Source of the DNA: Coptis chinensis
Taxonomy: Eukaryota; Streptophyta; Magnoliopsida; Ranunculales; Ranunculaceae
NCBI GenBank assembly: GCA_015680905.1
Contig: JADFTS010000044.1
Span: forward strand, 124,001 to 188,000
Reading direction: 5' to 3'
DNA: 64,000 bases
The stretch's first letter is position 1; every line of letters begins with the position of its first letter. The notes beneath the pieces were generated by a model. It was not told the origin of the DNA, did not search any database, and saw only the letters and a list, made by a program, of their open reading frames with translations. A program made the translations under genes and the position numbers. This document shows positions 1-11,292 of the stretch, one piece after another.

Positions 1-251
1 TGAGTATCTTTACTGGCCTTTTTTTAGGAGAATATTAATAGAGAAGATGGTGATATTGTCATTGGGGATACCTTCACTTAAGTTATAAATATAACATAAA
101 TAGAGGCTTTCATCGAATTCTCTATATCTTTCTCATTTTTTCCTCTCCTCTTCTTCTCTGAGGACAAGAATTAATTGATTTTAAAAGGTACAAAGACCAT
201 AAAGTATGGGAAAAAAAAAATGGAAAAACTATTAATATGTTGAACATTAAC

Positions 252-1697
252 CTGGACTTCCCGATAGTGGACAAGAACAATGTGCATGTAATCCCTGCAG
301 CATCAGAAAACTCAGTAAGAACTAAGAAGAATGGAGAAAAAGAAACAACCCATGGTTACTACAAAAATGAGCACTTCATAGAACTACAGATAGCCAAAAA
401 AAAAAAAGAAAAACGTTGTTCAAAAGAAGTACTCCTCTCAAGATAATGGATTTAGCCATAGGACTACATATAATAAAGCCAACTAACATACGCCAACATA
501 ACAGCAAGAAATAAAAGTGAAACAATGGTTAAACTATATCAAGAGCTCATCAAATTTATACTCCCCAAAATTTAATTACCAATACGATTCTTGGAAAAAC
601 TATCAGATGGATGGCACCACATAACCGCTCAAGTTAACAATAAACATTTCATCAGTTTCACATTTAAAAAAATCTTACTCGAAAACACGGAAACTCATTG
701 ATGAGATACAAAGTCTCACTATTTAAAAACAGAATGTCCATCAGATGAAGGAGCACAACAGTTTAACAAAACAACTTGTGCATTTAATATTTATTTGTCT
801 TCACCACTAAAGGGTGGCTTATTTTCTTCATTTTGCAAATATTTCAATGAACTGAAAAAAATGTTATAAGGGGGAATTCTTCATGAGGCCATGTGGCTAA
901 GGTTCACAAAAGACAGGGATTTCAAAAAGAAAGCATTCGGAAACTTGGAAGGAGGGGGGAAAGAATGATATTTAAAAAATTAAAACAAAAATAAGACTAA
1001 TAATAAAGTTCTGATTCTTACTCTTCAAGCATCCAATAACTGCGTCTTTGAAAATATTCATTCTCTTCACCGTGGGCATAGTAGCAGTGTAACACATCAA
1101 TGCTTCCAGCCTAAAAATGCAAAGATTATGACTAACCGAAAAGTGCAATCGGGTTCCAATCAAGTCTATCCTTAACTTATATAAAAGAAGCACACTTTAT
1201 CAACATAAAAAGTCATATATATTGTTGTAAAAGTAAAGCATTGCGAAAAACACTAACCTTTAATCTTTCATGAGCTTCCTTGACAGTCTTTCCATCTTTT
1301 TTCTTCCGCCAGTTATGTCCATCCTTCCGAAAGTATCTCAATACTTTCCGGTCAAAAAGGAAAAGTGACCCGTCTAAGAAGAAGAAAAAAATGGTAATAA
1401 GGTTGTATGAAAAGGAAATGAAAGAAATATATATAGGAAAAGAAGAGATTTTTATACTAGGAGGCTTATTAGGGGGCACTGGAGCAATATGAAAGTTGCG
1501 ATAGTTGCGAAGAATTTCACAAATTTCAGCAGGGCGTAACCATCTCGTTTGTGCTTCCAAAAGTATCTGCTCAATGTCTGCAAAGAGGAAGGACTAGTAG
1601 TAGTTGTGATGGATGGGCAAATAAAAAAAAAAACAACAAAAACAGGAGGTGTCTCACCTAATTGATTACCCAAGCCACACCGCCGATGCTCTGCCAT
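252..1697 (-). CDS. CAMTA2: CAMTA-type calmodulin-binding transcription activator, N-terminal exons (partial)
   Basis: Five exons on the minus strand splice in frame: 1697-1658, 1577-1458, 1373-1258, 1110-1022 and 294-252, giving 136 residues before the gene leaves the window at its left edge. The product begins MAEHRRCGLGNQLDIEQILL and contains nearly the whole CG-1 DNA-binding domain (about residues 13-136), with RWLRPAEICEILRNY, GSLFLFDRKVLRYFRKDGHN, WRKKKDGKTVKEAHERLK, IDVLHCYYAHGEENE and HIVLVHYREV. In this family CG-1 binds CGCG-box promoters; the TIG, ankyrin and IQ parts would lie further left and are not seen. Donors and acceptors are consensus (for example GTAAGA after 1022). The intron between 1021 and 295 is AT-rich and unremarkable. 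The family is certain. The CAMTA2 name rests on the neighbourhood (AOX2, SC35), since CAMTA1/2/3 are alike in this domain. Confidence 0.9.
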
Positions 1698-3109
1698 CAA
1701 CAAACAACACAAAGTCCAAGTGATCTGCTGCCTTTTCCAATTCGATCCGCGTTCTCTCTCACAGAGTTGAGTTTAGTTTACACGACACAGAACAAAAGCC
1801 GCCCTTTTAGCAGCAGTAGTACAGTTCCAATGTTCCACGAAATCAAACATGTGCTCATTTCTTCTTAGTAAATGTCTACATTACCTTCTTTTTCTCTTAC
1901 CACACTATTTATTCTTTAATTTGTTACAAGGACACTGACTGAACTGTCCAATCATTCATTCTTAAATCTTTTACTAACTAACAATCGTCAGCCTCACCTA
2001 ATTAACACGGCAGCTTGTTTGAACGGAATGTTTTATTCCGTCTCGTGTGTTTTTTTTAAATTTTTTTGATTTTTTTTTTTTGAACAGAATGTTTCATTAC
2101 GTTTCGTGTGTTTTTTCGATTTGTTTTTTTTAATTTCAAATGAAATATTTCATTTTGTCCGAAGCTTTTTTTCGATTTTTATACCAAATCAAACATTATT
2201 AATATTTTTTCATTTTTTCAAAATCAAACATTCCGCAGTCTATTCACCTTACATCTTTTCACCAAAATAGTAGAAAAGAGGATAAATTGAGCCTATGTGG
2301 AAGTGAATTGGGAATGCTCTTACTTACTTGCTTGCTACTGACCTCATATCGTTACTGTGATCCCACTATAAAATCAATCTAATTTTGTCTTTCTTTTCTT
2401 TTTTTCTTTTGATAGTTTGGAGATGTATTATGAAAAACAATCATGTCTTTAGCCAATTACTGCATTCTGTAATTTCTGATTTGCACATTGTAATTCTCAT
2501 CCATCCAGATAAGGGATTACAATGTGAGCTGTAAGCACAATCTGTACTTCCGACTGACCTTTGACCTACACATTTGGCTATGATTCTTGTACAAGTGCAA
2601 GACTCAACCTTAACCTTAATTAAGGACGACTTAATGTGGTCCTGTATTTGTTCTTCAACGCCGGAAAAGGACTACTAGACTTTTAAAAAAGGTGTATGCG
2701 TGTAACCTTGAGTGTCAAGACTGGAGGGGCCAAAACTAGCCAGCCTTTCATATGCTGGGTCAAGTGGTCAACAACCAATACAATCTCATTCAAGCATTAA
2801 TGTCTCTAAAATGTATACTATTAAAGATTCATAAATCAGTGGAAACATGGAAGAACCCAAACCACAATTTATATTACTGCAACATCTTATATTTTGAGTG
2901 TGTTTTCAAGTTTTCAACCAGTGGTATCAAATCAAAATAGAACCGAGTACTCCCTGTCATGGATTAGTATACTTATTTCTGAAACTGTGTGGCTGGTACA
3001 GGGACTGATTGATGGATGAATTCCTACAGTGCTGGACCAAATTGCTTTACAGACCTTTATTAGCCTCCACATTGTAGCATGCTCTAACGTGTTTTTTTAC
3101 CTTGTACGA
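1698..3109. other. Intergenic: CAMTA upstream region and BTL3 3' flank
   Basis: No convincing gene. The left part is the promoter and 5' leader side of the CAMTA gene. The right part is 3' flank of the BTL3-type gene. A dispersed repeat copy sits at about 2008-2322. Confidence 0.6.
2008..2322 (-). repeat. Dispersed ~300-bp repeat, copy A
   Basis: Read on the minus strand it starts GTAAGAGCATTCCCAAT, passes CTCTTTTC...ACTATTTTGGTGAAAAG and ends with CGAGACGGAATAAAACATTC followed by CGTTC. The same order of motifs appears on the plus strand at 52806-53090. The GGAAT...ATTCC motifs near the distal end can pair as a short hairpin. No terminal inverted repeat or target duplication was found, so the class is open (decayed MITE or SINE-like). 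Confidence 0.55.
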
Positions 3110-5367
3110 TCATTCAACTTTGAGAACAATCTTCATAAATTCGTAGACAAAATAACTTATAGCAGCCGATGGTAAAACCTGAGAAAGACAAAAGGATGAA
3201 GAATTAAGAGATAAACAAAAACTAATATTCGATATCGTTACAACTTTATAAGTACTGACATACTAGTTGCTGATTTAGCCACTACTTAAAGGAGGAACTG
3301 CCAACCAGCATAGCAACAGAAAGAAATGTAGCACAATGAAGCTGCTAATTAATTATGTTAAATAAATTACCAAAATCCACATAAGAGACGCATTAGGTAT
3401 AGAGGTGATACTCCTTGGACATACTGGACAAATGCAACAGTGAAGTCCCACAAGCCAAGTCCAAAGAGGGACGACTCAGTTGAAATTCCATAAACCATGC
3501 CTCGGAATAATAAGAAATCTTCAAGCTAATTCTCAATTTAGTTATCCTCTGGATTTATGACTGCTATAACAGTCAGAGGCATGTTGTCGCTTCATATATT
3601 CCAGGTTAAGAATACAGTTTGATTTGCTTGTTCAGCTCACATTAGTGAGTTTTCAGTATCAAGAGATGAGTAGGTCTTAGTGTTATCAATAAGACTTCCA
3701 GAATCTGATAAAGAACAGTCTGGACAATGCAGGGATCATCTTCTACATACCTGTAATAAGCTAGGAACAAGTCCTGCATAGAGTGCAGGAATGCCTCTTT
3801 GTTCCACTATCTTGGCGCAAGTCGCCAATGCGCTTAACTTTGTAGCCTGAACTTGCATTTGGAGCTGTCTCCTCACAACTTCAAATGGATAAGTGGCAGC
3901 TTCAGCACAAGTGCCAGCAATAGCCCCATAGAGCAACGTTCTCATGGGACCCAACTCCATTTGTTCCAAAGCATTTAGCTCTTGACCTTGTTCATTCATT
4001 TGTTGAATCCTCATCTTTCCCTCAGGTGAATGGAGATAAGCTGACTTCAGCATATCATATACACCATAGAAAACTGCACCTGACGGAGCCATGCTTATAA
4101 TAGAGGGGACTAAACCCTTGTAAAGTGAGAAGAACCCTTCCATGTGAATCATGTGACTGAACGCACCAATAACGCCACCCAAGGCTTCCCCACCAGGAGC
4201 CACCATCTTTGTACGAATCTGATATTTTAGCATGTAACAACTTATAAGCAATCACATTACGTTAACAAACAAATATTTGAAAGACTCGGCATGGAAGAAG
4301 TTGTAAGGGAGCCAGTTCAATTATGTCAGTTGGCCCTACAACAATAATCTCAACTCAACACAATCTGGTCTGACAAACAAGACACAGAATATTTGAACAT
4401 ATATACCGTGTCCATTGGTAAGCAAAGTATGGTAGCAGTAATCCCAGCAGCAGCTCCAGCAAGGAACCTTTCAAAATTTGTGGTTTCCTCATTCCTAGAT
4501 ACTCTGAGCAGCTGCTTTCTATATGTGTCATAAGCGTAGAAGTTTACTGCTTTGAATGGAGCTGTTCGAAGAATGTTGACAAAGTTTCCCTTCCAGAAGC
4601 CTTTCAAGCCTTGATTAGCAGCAATTGTCTTGATGAGCTCACATAGATTCTTCTTCTCCCCAAGTACTATATATTCCAGCTTAAGTCTCTCAAGCGGAGC
4701 AACAATACTTCTGATACAGCAACATGCATTTCCAAAGTGAGACACAACGTTGTGGAATTTGAGATGAACGTACATTTGCACAATTGCTTCATTAAATCCA
4801 ATGTAAGACACCAACCAATCTTGACAACAAGATAAAACAAGATGACTTTGTTGGACACTTGGGTGTTCTGTTCAGTTATAAATTCTAATTAAAAGACAAG
4901 AGAAACATGACAACAACCAAAGAGAAAACATACCTTGAAACCGCTGCAGCTATGGCTCCACACCATAGATGCTTTGTGGTGTTCAATGCACCATGTGATC
5001 GAACCACCGTGTTTGGTTCCTCCAAACTCTTGTCCTCTGTTGATTCCTGAACAAACCCTTGATCACATCCTTTAATAGACAGACTCACTGATAGAAACCC
5101 ATTACCATACAGAGCTGAGCCTCCCTTCTTCTCTATCCAAGAACTCCCCAAAACAGCAGGTTTCCAGCTAGTGAGAGATGAAGAAGAGCAGCAAGGAAAT
5201 GAAGATGATGACTCAAACGAATTCGAAACACCCCAAGTGGTAGAAGAAATCAATAAAACAAAGGAAGTGGGAAGAGATGTTCCAAGAAACAATCCACCAC
5301 CATTTGGAAATGGAACTTCATCAGATATTGCTATACAATCTCTGAACCAAAGTTGTATCCCATGCAT
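3110..5367 (-). CDS. BTL3: Mitochondrial-carrier-family adenine nucleotide transporter, BTL3-like
   Basis: Four exons (5367-4934, 4710-4407, 4218-3751, 3178-3110) join with consistent phases to 424 residues, close to what I recall for Arabidopsis BTL3. The first ~110 residues are a poorly conserved leader. GALNTTKHLWCGAIAAAVSR then opens the first of three Solcar repeats. Carrier signatures are PLERLKLEYI, LPMDTIRTKM and YPFEVVRRQL; other family landmarks are FWKGNFVNILRTAPFKAVNF, YKGLVPSIISMAPSGAVFYG and the last exon VLPSAAISYFVYEFMKIVLK. Such proteins have six membrane spans and exchange adenine nucleotides across an organelle inner membrane; plant BTL members are reported or predicted in mitochondria or plastids. 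The start was chosen as the first ATG of the exon carrying the conserved leader. The AOX gene ends about 600 bp upstream on the same strand. No coding damage is seen. Confidence 0.93.
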
Positions 5368-5966
5368 TGTGAGTGTAAGTGAAGTAAGTGGAGATGGAGT
5401 TGATTGCGAAAATGAGAGCGAAGTCTGTAAAAGTGTGGAAAGGGAATTGTTTCGACAGATATTAGGTAGGTAGACTCTAGCTCTAGCTTTGTTGCCATCG
5501 CCAAACTGCTTTTTGGTTTCTGTTTTTTAAGTAAAGGACTGTTGTTGCATGTTGAAAACTAGGAATGATCTCATGTCAAGCCATCTTTCCTGGTCGTGTT
5601 ATGTACTTATGTCACATCTCTTTGTCCTTTTACCAATTTCCTGTTTCTAACATTTTTCATGTTTTTAGGTTGTAGCAAAACTACAAAACAAAATATGTAG
5701 CTGCGATGTTAGTAGGCAGGTAAAAGCAACTTCCACAAGTACAGAATGTTGATGGCTCCTGCGTCAATTACACACACAAATTAACCATGATTTACAACTT
5801 ACAAAATGTGGAACAGGCAATAGATTATCCACATTAAGTACAAAAAGTCCAACTTATCTCATAAATGTTTGCATTGGCTGTGTAGATTATTTAAAGGTTC
5901 TTGTAAGGTTACAATAAGGAGATACATACATACAAAGAAATTACAAAATCAAGTGTGACGATTATA
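5368..5966. other. Intergenic: BTL3 promoter and AOX 3' flank
   Basis: A 0.6-kb spacer between two minus-strand genes. It must hold the 3' UTR of the oxidase gene and the promoter and leader of the carrier. I see no other gene. Confidence 0.6.
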
Positions 5967-8900
5967 CTAATGGTATCCAATAGGAGCTGGAGCCTCCCTC
6001 AATTCCTTTCCATGGAAATGAATATCCTGCATGACAAAATAAGGTTGTTAGACACAGAGCAAAATGAGTCTAAAATGTGTAAACTAAGTTGCTTCCAAGA
6101 TGCATGATACTCCCCGACCAAGATATTAGAGCAGATATCAAAGTAAAAAGTTAAACACTGGATATTTCAGATATTGGAAAAGGTAGCAATGCTTACAGAA
6201 GCAAAGTGGTTGACATCTCGATGGTGAGCTTCATCAGCTCGGATCACTGTAATAACATCCTTCAGAGTGGCATCCTTGGGCAGCCTCCAGTAGTCTATAG
6301 CAATAGCAGGAGCAGGAACATTTTCAATTGCACCACTTTCAATATCCTTTAAGAATTCGGTATATGAATGTATTGCCTCCTCTTCCAGATACCCAACAAC
6401 TCTATGCGCCACTTTGGGGAAAGTAAATAGAGCACAAAGAAGGCATTGAAAAAAACTCCCTGCACGGTGAGAACAAGTACTCTCTCGTACCATTTTGGTT
6501 TCACAAGCTCTACCATCGTCATTAAGTGCATTCTTTCATTTTCTGCTTCCTCAAGTAAAGCCTTGATCCAACCACCACTTTGCTGGAACTTGCGGAGTGA
6601 CCTAAGGTGCAGCAACATACCTCCCACCATTCCTGGAACAGCCGCCACTGTTTCCAGCATCATTGCACGACATCCATACCGTCTCTGCATCATAAATGCT
6701 AAAATCAGAGCCAGAGACTAGTAACAGCAATACTATACTATGTGACTTGTAGAATTGAATGTCCAGTATGTCTGGAATAGCAACAATCAAATGTAGTATT
6801 TGGGAGACTGGGTCAACAACAAAGAGAAGATATGATCCAGAGTTAAAATTAAGAATTCATGATACCCAAAAGAACCTTTTTCTAAAGCAATGTACAAGTA
6901 TCCCAACTACAGTTTTTCAATGATAGAACTTGGAAATATGAGCAAAACTTAAGGTCTTCATTTCTCTTTCTTGGAACCCTCTGAGTTTTTCTGTTCAGTA
7001 TTATACTCTTAGGTTTGCATACCATCAAATCCCAGTCAAAAACTCCATCCGTGGTCACATTGCTTCAATCGAACACTTTGTTAGAAAAATGATTTGCTCA
7101 AATCCATTTGAGATATGAATGAGTAATTTGTCTCCCAAGTTATCCCATATTGTGATGAAATGGGTTTATCTTGAAACAGTACGTAAAGTGAGAAAAATCT
7201 TTTCGAAATGGTGCACTAGTTCGAAACAGTGTATCATGCCGAAAAGGTGTGACCTTTCGAAATGTGCACTGGTTCGAAACAGTGCATCATGCCGAAAAAG
7301 TGCGACCTTTCGAAATGTACACTGGTTCGAAACAGTGCATCATGCCGAAAAGGTGTGATATTTCGAAATAGACACTGGTTCGAGACAGTGCTTTATACCG
7401 AAATGGTGTGTCTTTTCGAAACATGTGACTTTTCAAAGAGTTGCTTACTTTTTCTCAAGAGTCACTGTGTTGTTTCGAAGAGGCACCACTCACCTATAAA
7501 TAGTAGATGAATTTGAAAAGAAAGATACACCAGATCACATAGAGTTCTGATCTTTCTCTTTTCCCTCTGTTCTTAGTCAAATACTATGTTGTGTTCGCTG
7601 AGTCTATAGAATTGAAGTGCTAGCTTTCCATAGAAGAAAATTCATTCTATCTTGGGAGACAGTTTCTCATCAACCTTCAAGCACCGTGAGGGAGAAAATC
7701 TGTCTTAAGGACATAGTGAATCTTCACTAGACTCGGATTTAATAATTGGTAAATTAAGTTCATTAGTTGAACTAAAAGTTTTTTCATGATATATTTGTTA
7801 TATCAATTTGATTTTCTTGTTTACTTAACAATAAATATATTTTTGGAATAAATTTCCTACACACTTCGGATGACAGAAGAGGCATTATCTTTTATCAGTT
7901 TATTTCCAATCAATCACAGTCCACCTCAGAGAACCCGTTACAGGCTGAAGCTATGATGCACAAATACTCCTAAAATGTCACTGCACCCGTATTGGTCGGG
8001 TATGATACTGATACGGGTATTGGATACTTTTAGGATACTGGAATCCCTGAAATAAACCTGCTCTGATAGTTCTACTCCATTGAAATGTAAAATGTTCTTG
8101 AGGCTTAAGATGTATTGACTTTGACATGTGTTATAATAGTTTTTCGCATGTTCTTGACTAACTTTACTCAAAGAACTACTAACATAATTTTCAGAATACA
8201 CATATTTTAAAATATTCATATTAATTAGTCGTATCCATAGGCCGTACCCATATCCTAATATTTCAAAAAAAACCGTATCGTACCACGTACCGGTGTCACT
8301 GTATCGGTACCTAGGGCAGTCAATAGATCGATTTGGGTTGGGTTCTGAAAAATCCGAACCCGAACCGATAAGAAAGTTAGGAATCTGAAACCGAACCAAA
8401 CCGATAAAAAAATTGAGAACCCAAAACCGAACTGAACTAAACTGAACCGATAAAAAAATTGGGAACCCAAAACCGAACCAAACCGATAAGAAATATTGAA
8501 AACCGAACCCGAACCGAAAACTATAAAATCAATTAAATCTTAAATTAAATCAATTAATTTCAACTACACAATTGATAAACATATACAAAATTAATCATAA
8601 ATATTACTAAAATGTCATCTTATTGGTTCAGGTTCATATCGTTTCGGTGGAGGGCAAACCCGAAACCAAACCAATATCTTATCGGTTCGGTTTCAGATCG
8701 GTAGAAAATAAATCAAATTATTAAAACCCAAACCGTTTTTTATCGGTTTGGTTCGGGTCGGTTATCGGGTTATCGAAACCCATTGACAGCCCTATCGATA
8801 CCCATACCCTAACCGTGCATCATAGGGCTGAAGCAATAAAAGAAATCAATGATAGAAAAGGTGTATCATTTGAATTTGATTTGGAACTTTAGTTAACGGT

Positions 8901-10774
8901 TTGGGCATCAAGGAGTCAGTAACTTCAGCCTCTGCGAAAATTCTTGGTGCTTAAGAGGGAAAATCCTTACAGGAGGTTGTGCACATCTAGGATGTACTTG
9001 TATAAAAGATTGACTGGCCCAACAACTCAGAAACCAGGGAAAAGAATGCTATTCAAGTAAACTAATCATATTCGTTCAAATACTTGCCACCAGAAAAATA
9101 ACTGCAAAACACGATCAGGAGTGCAGTACAGTCAATCCTTTAAGGCACCCAACTCTTTGACCAAGAATAACTTCAATCACATATAATGAGGCCTTCTATA
9201 ATGATATTAATGGGGGCTGAAAGTTTTTTGTAAATAGCATGCATGAATGAACTAAGAAAATAAAGTCCTACCTGAAAGAAGACATCCGTTGGAATTCTAA
9301 GAAGTTTCACTGTCCTATAAGCAACCTTGTCAAGGAATGTCTTAGGTACATGGTGCTTGCTTAGATCAATGGACACATCAGCCCTGTATGTGTCCCACGG
9401 CTGTCAAATGAACAATATACTAGTTAAATCAAACGCCACAACAAATAATAAAAATTCATGTTTGTTAATCTAATGTTTTTCATGGAGAATGATGATTTTC
9501 AAGTTCCAAGTATAGTCCGTAAAGGCATCTAATTAAGTGTTTGAGAGAGCGTATTTAGTACCAACAAGAAGGTTTTACGGATTTAAGAAGTCCAACATTT
9601 CAGTCACTAAAGTTTGGAGCAATCACAAGAACATAAGATAAGTTGCTCTTTGATTAAATGGCAATAATGATAAGCTCCTAGGAAATGGACCATAATCACC
9701 ATATCTACATTTATAAAATCTCATGGATACATTTGTATGGGTACAGCTACCTTATGTCATAGTGTTCTATACGTATAGCTTGGTGTATCAATTATTGTTG
9801 CACATGGTACTTTAGTCGATATGTGATTTCTACTTAAGGAATCAGTTTCTTCACTAACTACAAAGCATACATGGCTTCCTTAGTCGTCATTCACAATAGC
9901 CATGCTTCCAAGTTCCATTAATTAGAAGTTCCATTGAGGTCCGTGCAACAACTGATAAGCAAGTCTCTAGTATACAAACATACTATCAATTTTCATTTCA
10001 CTTGTTTGCAGATAGAGTAATATGATATTACACGATTGGTTATTAAGGGTTATATTGTAGGAGACAAGCTTTTCCTAAACAAATAAAAATCTAAATCACT
10101 GTACTTAGCTTGCACACTGTTTTACAAAGAAGGATGAAATGTTAGGAACCAACTAATACTCCTCGAACGAGTTCGTTGCCATGGAGCTCAAAACTAATTA
10201 TAGGATGATGTACGTTGAAAAAAAAAATTAAATTTTATAGAAAGAGCAACAGAGAGTCCAAAACCAGTAAAGCAACTATGATATCATCTAAATTCCCTTT
10301 ATTTAGTAGCACCAAATAAATTCAATGCGTTAAATATATAAGTAAAATAAAGCTACTTGTAATTACAACATAATTAAAGATGGGTTTTTAATTATTTCTC
10401 AAGACAATAAAGTAAAGTAGTGAGAATTGGATTCTTTGGCTTACATTGAAGCAATTCCAAGGCCAGACGGTGCCATCTTCCTTGGTAATACTCGGCCTCG
10501 AAACTCCCCAATAGCTGGAAACAACCACTTGTGGCCGCTCTATGCCCTTATGATCATCAGGAACAACCAATTTCTCCTCCTTGGTAGTAGTCTTCTCTGG
10601 AGAAGAAGAGAAAGAACGAGTGAAGAACAAGTAAGTGGGTTGCACCACTGGGGCAGCTCTAGTGTCACTGACAATTCCAGACAAAGAAGAAGAGATGAAA
10701 GCTGATGATGAGTTTTGAGTTTTGAGTAGACATCTAAGCAAGGAAGAGGATCTACTACTGAATACTCGATTCAT
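5967..10774 (-). CDS. AOX2: Mitochondrial alternative oxidase, AOX2-like, with an apparent frameshift in exon 3
   Basis: Four exons: 10774-10445, 9400-9272, 6684-6197 and 6026-5967. The four-exon layout is the standard AOX one: exon 2 is exactly 129 nt, while exon 3 is 488 nt instead of the usual 489. The product (about 335 residues if read in frame) starts with a mitochondrial presequence ([18 protein letters not shown]), then WPWNCF (regulatory Cys I, residue 108), RRYGC (Cys II, residue 158), the di-iron motifs [23 protein letters not shown] and [11 protein letters not shown], and the end [12 protein letters not shown] oxidises ubiquinol at the inner mitochondrial membrane and bypasses complexes III and IV. 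Near 6415, after YLLSPK, the frame shifts by one base and resumes as [12 protein letters not shown]. Intron 2 carries a solo LTR and two nested transposons, and a transposon dimer begins 66 bp upstream of the ATG. WPWNCF and the neighbours favour AOX2 over AOX1. Confidence 0.93.
7079..7861. mobile_element. Solo LTR of an LTR retrotransposon in AOX intron 2
   Basis: A 783-bp segment starts TGTTAG, ends CCTACA and is flanked by the perfect 5-bp target duplication CACTT (7074-7078 and 7862-7866). No internal retroelement sequence lies next to it, so it is a solo LTR left by recombination between two LTRs. The perfect duplication suggests a moderately young insertion. The superfamily (copia or gypsy) cannot be told from the LTR alone. 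Confidence 0.8.
7195..7425. repeat. 53-bp tandem repeat inside the solo LTR
   Basis: About four units with a 53-bp period. The motif TCGAAACAGTG recurs at about 7221, 7274 and 7327, with GCATCATGCCGAAAA and CCTTTCGAAAT between. TTCGAA palindromes recur throughout. Such arrays are common in the U3 part of plant LTRs. Confidence 0.85.
7951..8825. mobile_element. hAT-type non-autonomous element with a second element inserted in it
   Basis: The termini are an 11-bp inverted repeat CTATGATGCAC / GTGCATCATAG flanked by the perfect 8-bp duplication GGCTGAAG (7943-7950 and 8826-8833), which is the hAT hallmark. Without the nested insertion the element is about 384 bp. It is rich in GTATC/GATAC words and has no coding capacity. 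It lies in AOX intron 2. Confidence 0.82.
8312..8794. mobile_element. hAT-type MITE (TAGGGCNGTCAAT family) nested in 7951-8825
   Basis: 483 bp bounded by TAGGGCAGTCAAT and its imperfect inverted copy ATTGACAGCCCTA. It is flanked by 8-bp duplications TCGGTACC (8304-8311) and TCGATACC (8795-8802), with one mismatch. The interior is made of repeated AACCGAACC / GGTTCGGTT words that fold back on themselves. It is younger than its host element because it interrupts it. Confidence 0.85.
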
Positions 10775-10805
10775 TTTCAGACAAACTACGTTAGATTAAC
10801 AGGGT

Positions 10806-10808
<3 letters not shown>
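10766..10808. repeat. AOX leader segment duplicated on the far side of the transposon dimer (left copy)
   Basis: TTTTCAGACAAACTACGTTA followed by GATTAACAGGGTTG here is repeated with small changes at about 24246-24285 (TTTTCAGACAAAGTACGTTA, then GATTAA and GATTAACAGGATTG). The two copies bracket both microsatellites and the whole transposon dimer. Confidence 0.7.

Positions 10809-10839
<31 letters not shown>
10808..10839. repeat. (AT)n microsatellite at the left edge of the transposon
   Basis: About 16 TA dinucleotides directly abut the first terminal inverted repeat. The right edge of the dimer abuts another TA run, so the element appears to have gone into, or carried, a TA microsatellite. 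Confidence 0.95.
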
Positions 10840-10843
<4 letters not shown>

Positions 10844-11292
10844 TTGTCTAGAGTGCCACTCTTATAGTGACACTCTTATCTCACACTCCTCTTGAACCGT
10901 CAGATCTCAAGATGAAATCATCAGATCTAATTCTGATAAAAACGCGAAATTTCAAATTATTTCGGAAACCTAAAAACAAAAAAATGCGAAATTTTTGATT
11001 ATCTCTCATGGTCTTCTTCTCCACTCCAGAAATTTTTGAATCTACAAAAAAGTGAACCATCTCCGAGAAATTCAACCCCCATTCAAGTCTTGTGAAGAAG
11101 GATTCAAATAGGTGCGGTTTCTCTCTCGATCTATTTTTTTTTCTATCTCTCTCTTGAATTTCCAAGCCTTTTAAATTAAAACATCTCTCTAAATTAATTA
11201 TTTATTTATTACACACAAATTCCACTCCCATTACTTATTTCTATTCAATTTTTAAGTTCCAAATCTTGTTTACGAGCCTACTTGATTAGATA

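Noticed and set aside
5171-5473. Plus-strand 100-residue open frame
   Set aside because: Antisense shadow of BTL3 exon 1, which has clear carrier-family sequence in the minus strand.
6349-6693. An extra short intron in AOX exon 3 to explain the frame change
   Set aside because: No GT..AG pair of usable size lies at the shift. The exon is exactly one base shorter than the conserved length, so a one-base indel is simpler.
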